Notes under the pieces: model-generated
Seen by the model: the letters and a program-made list of their open reading frames with translations, nothing else
What the model was told of the DNA's origin: nothing
Database searches by the model: none
NCBI RefSeq assembly: GCF_009687845.1
Contig: NZ_BLAD01000037.1
Span: forward strand, 62,001 to 126,000
Reading direction: 5' to 3'
Length of the DNA stretch: 64,000 nucleotides
DNA from: Acrocarpospora corrugata
Lineage (GTDB): Bacteria; Actinomycetota; Actinomycetes; Streptosporangiales; Streptosporangiaceae
In this document: piece by piece, positions 61,704-64,000 of the stretch
Numbering within the stretch: the stretch's first letter is position 1
How the letters are laid out: each line of letters opens with the position of its first letter
Made by a program: the position numbers and the translations under genes

Positions 61704-62063
61704 ATGGAGAGGATCTTCAGTGTCGAGGGCGCCCGCTCCCTCATGCCCGAGGCGCGCGAACTGGTCGGCCAGCTGATCGAGCTCCGGGCCGACCTCGCCG
61801 AACTCGGCTACGACCTGAAACAGTCCGGCAGCTCGGCGCGCGGCGGCCTGGCCGAGGCCAAGGGCCTGGAGGCCAGGCTGGCCGAGATCGTCGGCTGGTT
61901 CGCCGAGCAGGGCGTCGAGCTCAAGGGCATCGCCCCCGTCCTGATCGACTTCCCGGCCGTCCTGGACGGCGTGTCGGTCCGGCTGTGCTGGATCGAGGGC
62001 GAGGGCGAACTCGGCTGGTACCACCGCAGCGAGCTGGGCTTCGCCGGGCGGCGGCCACTCTAA
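61704..62063 (+). CDS. DUF2203 protein
   Basis: A 119-residue protein. IFSVEGARSLMPEARELVGQLIELRADLAEL forms a long N-terminal helix. VGWFAEQGVELKGIAPVLIDFPAVLDGVSVRLCWIEGEGELGWYHRSELGFAGR is the DUF2203 hallmark (LIDFPA, LCW..GE..+.+WH-like end). Function is unknown. The ATG at 61704 is preceded by ACCTCCTGAGA rather than a good Shine-Dalgarno sequence. It is convergent with the chelatase gene. Confidence 0.85.
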   Translation: MERIFSVEGARSLMPEARELVGQLIELRADLAELGYDLKQSGSSARGGLAEAKGLEARLAEIVGWFAEQGVELKGIAPVLIDFPAVLDGVSVRLCWIEGEGELGWYHRSELGFAGRRPL

Positions 62064-62076
62064 GGGCCGCTCTGGG

Positions 62077-62982
62077 TCACTCCCCTTCGGGGAATTCCTC
62101 GAACTCCTCGTAGTCCTCCAGCAGGTTGCCCAGGATCGCGCCGTACCGGACGGTCACCATGCGGGCGACCGCCTCGTGCGCGCCCAGCGGCGACGCGCAG
62201 CCCATGCAGTCCACCGCGGCGGCCGCGATCTTGTCAGGGTCCACCTCGGGCCCGATCACGTACGGCGCCAGCGCGATCCTGGACGCGCCGATGTTGCGCA
62301 GCCGCTCGGCCGCGTCGGCCACGGTGGGGCGGCCGTCGAAGGCGGCGGGGACGACCGGCAGCGCCAGCCGGGCGGCCAGCAGGACGGCGGTGGCGTCGGC
62401 CGCGCGGGCGGACTCGTCGCCGCCGACGGTGGCCACGATGATGCCGTCCACCGGCGAGGTCACGTTGAACAGGCGGATCCGGTCGGCGCGGGCCAGGCCG
62501 CGCTCCGACAGGCGTACGTGCAGGGCCTCGGCCAGGAACGGGTGCGGGCCGAGCGGGTCGGTGACGGTCACCGGGGCCTCGCTCTCGGCGACCGCGTCGC
62601 GGACCGAGCGCATCACCCGCGGGTGCGAGCCGGTGATCAGCGGGACCACCACGGCGGCGCGGGGCCGCGGCTCGCCGTCCAGTTCGGCGGGCAGGCCGCG
62701 GGCGACCCGTTCGGCGGCGATGGAGGAGAACTCCTTGGCGAGGTCTGCGCCGCCGTCGGTGAGCGAGATGAGCCGGAGGTCGAGTTGCGGGTTGTCCACC
62801 CGGATGATCGACGCCAGCTCGGTCACGACGTCGTCGACCGCCCCGGGGATCGCCAGCACCAGAGTCGGCGCGTCCGAGGGCAGCGTGACGGGCAGCGGCC
62901 TGCGATGCCGACCGCCTCCGCCGGGGCGCGACGAGCGTTCCCGGATGGGTAGCTTCGCCGGAACGTCTTGACCTTCGTTCAC
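62077..62982 (-). CDS. Sirohydrochlorin chelatase / CbiX-like protein
   Basis: A 301-residue protein from a GTG start. A basic N-terminal tail (about 1-35) precedes two CbiX-like halves. The first contains VVVPLITGSHPRVMRSVRDAVAES and PLGPHPFLAEALHVRLSERGLA; the second contains RLRNIGASRIALAPYVIGPEVDPDKI. A CMGCASPLGAHEAVARMV stretch near the C-terminus could bind a metal or cluster. Members insert Co, Ni or Fe into tetrapyrroles. The usual catalytic histidines are only partly recognisable, so the exact reaction is open. Confidence 0.75.
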   Translation of the reverse strand: MNEGQDVPAKLPIRERSSRPGGGGRHRRPLPVTLPSDAPTLVLAIPGAVDDVVTELASIIRVDNPQLDLRLISLTDGGADLAKEFSSIAAERVARGLPAELDGEPRPRAAVVVPLITGSHPRVMRSVRDAVAESEAPVTVTDPLGPHPFLAEALHVRLSERGLARADRIRLFNVTSPVDGIIVATVGGDESARAADATAVLLAARLALPVVPAAFDGRPTVADAAERLRNIGASRIALAPYVIGPEVDPDKIAAAAVDCMGCASPLGAHEAVARMVTVRYGAILGNLLEDYEEFEEFPEGE

Positions 62983-63052
62983 ACCGGCGGATTCTAGGAC
63001 TAATCAGCCGAATTAGTGGAGTCGACGGGCCGATGCGTTCCCTGGGAGGAAC

Positions 63053-63958
63053 ATGGGAGGCGTGATCACGGTATTCGGCAGCGCCAACATGGACCTCGTC
63101 GCCTACGTCCCGCGAGCCCCTCACCTGGGGGAAACGGTGACCGGGACCGAGTTTCGCACGGTTCCCGGCGGAAAAGGAGCAAACCAAGCGATCGCTGCGG
63201 CGCGGGCCGGCGCGGAGGTCGCCTTCGTCGGCGCGGTGGGCTCGGACGCGTTCGGCCCGGCCCTGCGGGCGGCACTTGACCAAGCGGGTGTCAACACCGA
63301 CGGGCTCCGGGTGACGGACGGTCCTTCGGGGATCGCGCACATCGTCGTCGAGGAGGGCGGCGGGAATTCGATCATCGTGGTGCCGGGCGCGAACGGGACG
63401 GTCGACGGCCCGTCGGCGGAGGATCTGGCCGTGATCGAGCGGTCGGACGCGCTCCTGCTCCAGCTGGAACTGCCGATGGCGGCGGTGGTCGCGGCGGCGG
63501 TCGCGTCGCCGGCGCCGGTGATCCTGACGCCCGCTCCGGTGGTGGCGCTGCCGGACGAACTCCTGGACGCGGTCACCCTGCTCGTCTGCAACGAGCACGA
63601 GGCCGCCGCGATCACCGGCCTGGGAGAGCCCGATATGGCCCTGGAAGCCCTTCTGGCGCGCGTTCCGGAGCTTGTGGTCACTCTGGGGTCCAAAGGCGCC
63701 CTGTACGGCTCACGCGACGGCTCACGCCTCTGGGCGCCCGCCGTCCCCGCCCGCGCGGTCGACACCACGGCGGCCGGCGACACCTTCGTCGGCGCGCTGG
63801 CGGTGGCGCGGGCCGAGGGCCGCCGCCCGGCGCAGTTCCTGCGGTTCGCCTCGACGGCGGCGGCGCTGTCGGTGCAGCGGCCCGGCGCGTCCACGTCCAT
63901 GCCCTACCGGCGCGAGATCGACCGGGCGCTGGAGGCGCAGCCGCTCGCCGGCCCGTAG
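63053..63958 (+). CDS. PfkB-family sugar kinase (ribokinase-like)
   Basis: A 301-residue kinase. FGSANMDLVAYVPRAPHLGET opens it. The first PfkB signature is VPGGKGANQAIAAARAGAEVAFVGAVG (about 36-62), and the second is DTTAAGDTFVGALAVA with the catalytic aspartate. VCNEHEAAAITG is also typical. It phosphorylates ribose or a related sugar with ATP. ATG 63053 follows CTGGGAGGAAC; a GTG at 63062 is an alternative. It starts 70 bases from the divergent chelatase gene. Confidence 0.9.
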   Translation: MGGVITVFGSANMDLVAYVPRAPHLGETVTGTEFRTVPGGKGANQAIAAARAGAEVAFVGAVGSDAFGPALRAALDQAGVNTDGLRVTDGPSGIAHIVVEEGGGNSIIVVPGANGTVDGPSAEDLAVIERSDALLLQLELPMAAVVAAAVASPAPVILTPAPVVALPDELLDAVTLLVCNEHEAAAITGLGEPDMALEALLARVPELVVTLGSKGALYGSRDGSRLWAPAVPARAVDTTAAGDTFVGALAVARAEGRRPAQFLRFASTAAALSVQRPGASTSMPYRREIDRALEAQPLAGP

Positions 63959-63975
63959 GTCGTATCGTGGGCGTT

Positions 63976-64000
63976 ATGTCCGATGCGGAGATCATCGAGG
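63976..64000 (+). CDS. Start of a gene cut by the right window edge
   Basis: An ATG at 63976 opens MSDAEIIE and runs to the end of the window. It begins 17 bases after the stop of the sugar kinase, consistent with an operon. Eight codons are too few to identify it. Confidence 0.4.

Overview
The window is GC-rich throughout, with many GTG and TTG starts, 4-base ATGA/GTGA gene overlaps and long spurious antisense reading frames. The gene content points to a filamentous actinomycete, most likely Streptosporangiales (Nonomuraea/Streptosporangium type). It includes a Scr1-like XRE regulator, CebR/CelR boxes, family 2 cellulose-binding modules with Ser-Pro linkers, a wax ester synthase/DGAT and a type II cholesterol oxidase. 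The taxonomic call is an inference from gene content. No rRNA, tRNA, CRISPR array, prophage or PKS/NRPS cluster was seen.

Left part (1-16.8 kb). A PotD-like lipoprotein is cut by the left edge and is divergent from an FAD oxidoreductase / Rieske oxygenase / class III aminotransferase operon, with a 28-bp inverted repeat between them. A three-gene Scr1-like regulator module follows. Next, on the minus strand, come a Ser/Thr kinase and a leucine-degradation-like set (carboxyltransferase, biotin carboxylase, enoyl-CoA hydratase), then a GlcD-type oxidase. Divergent from that oxidase, a small Cys/His-rich gene leads a frdABCD operon.

Middle (16.8-35.4 kb). A secreted M6 protease is followed by a headless, internally deleted tandem copy. 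Then come a lipid kinase, a cholesterol oxidase behind a consensus promoter with a KstR2-like operator, and an SNF2 helicase divergent from a membrane pseudokinase. After a SAM methyltransferase and a PPC/XRE gene pair lies a cellulose locus (GH9 plus a catalytic-domain-less CBM2 protein) controlled by two CelR boxes.

Centre-right (35.4-50.4 kb). An acyl-CoA dehydrogenase and HIT protein precede a LytS/LytTR two-component system running into two DUF485-type/symporter modules; a CRP-like site lies before the second module. Beyond are a WS/DGAT, PolX, a PaaK-like ligase, a frameshifted membrane-protein pseudogene, and a TetR gene with a TIM-barrel protein.

Plastic segment (50.4-55 kb). Two toxin-antitoxin modules (DUF433/DUF5615 and Phd/PIN), a MarR fragment, an IS66 fragment, a frameshifted small secreted protein and an orphan gene lie together. 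The antitoxin of the first module appears to have lost its native start.

Right part (55-64 kb). A GH30 enzyme with a ricin-type domain lies next to its likely LacI regulator, with repeated TGAAACAA octamers in the promoter region. Housekeeping-like genes follow: alpha/beta hydrolase, GNAT, PrsW protease, DUF2203, CbiX-like chelatase and a PfkB kinase. A gene start is cut by the right edge.
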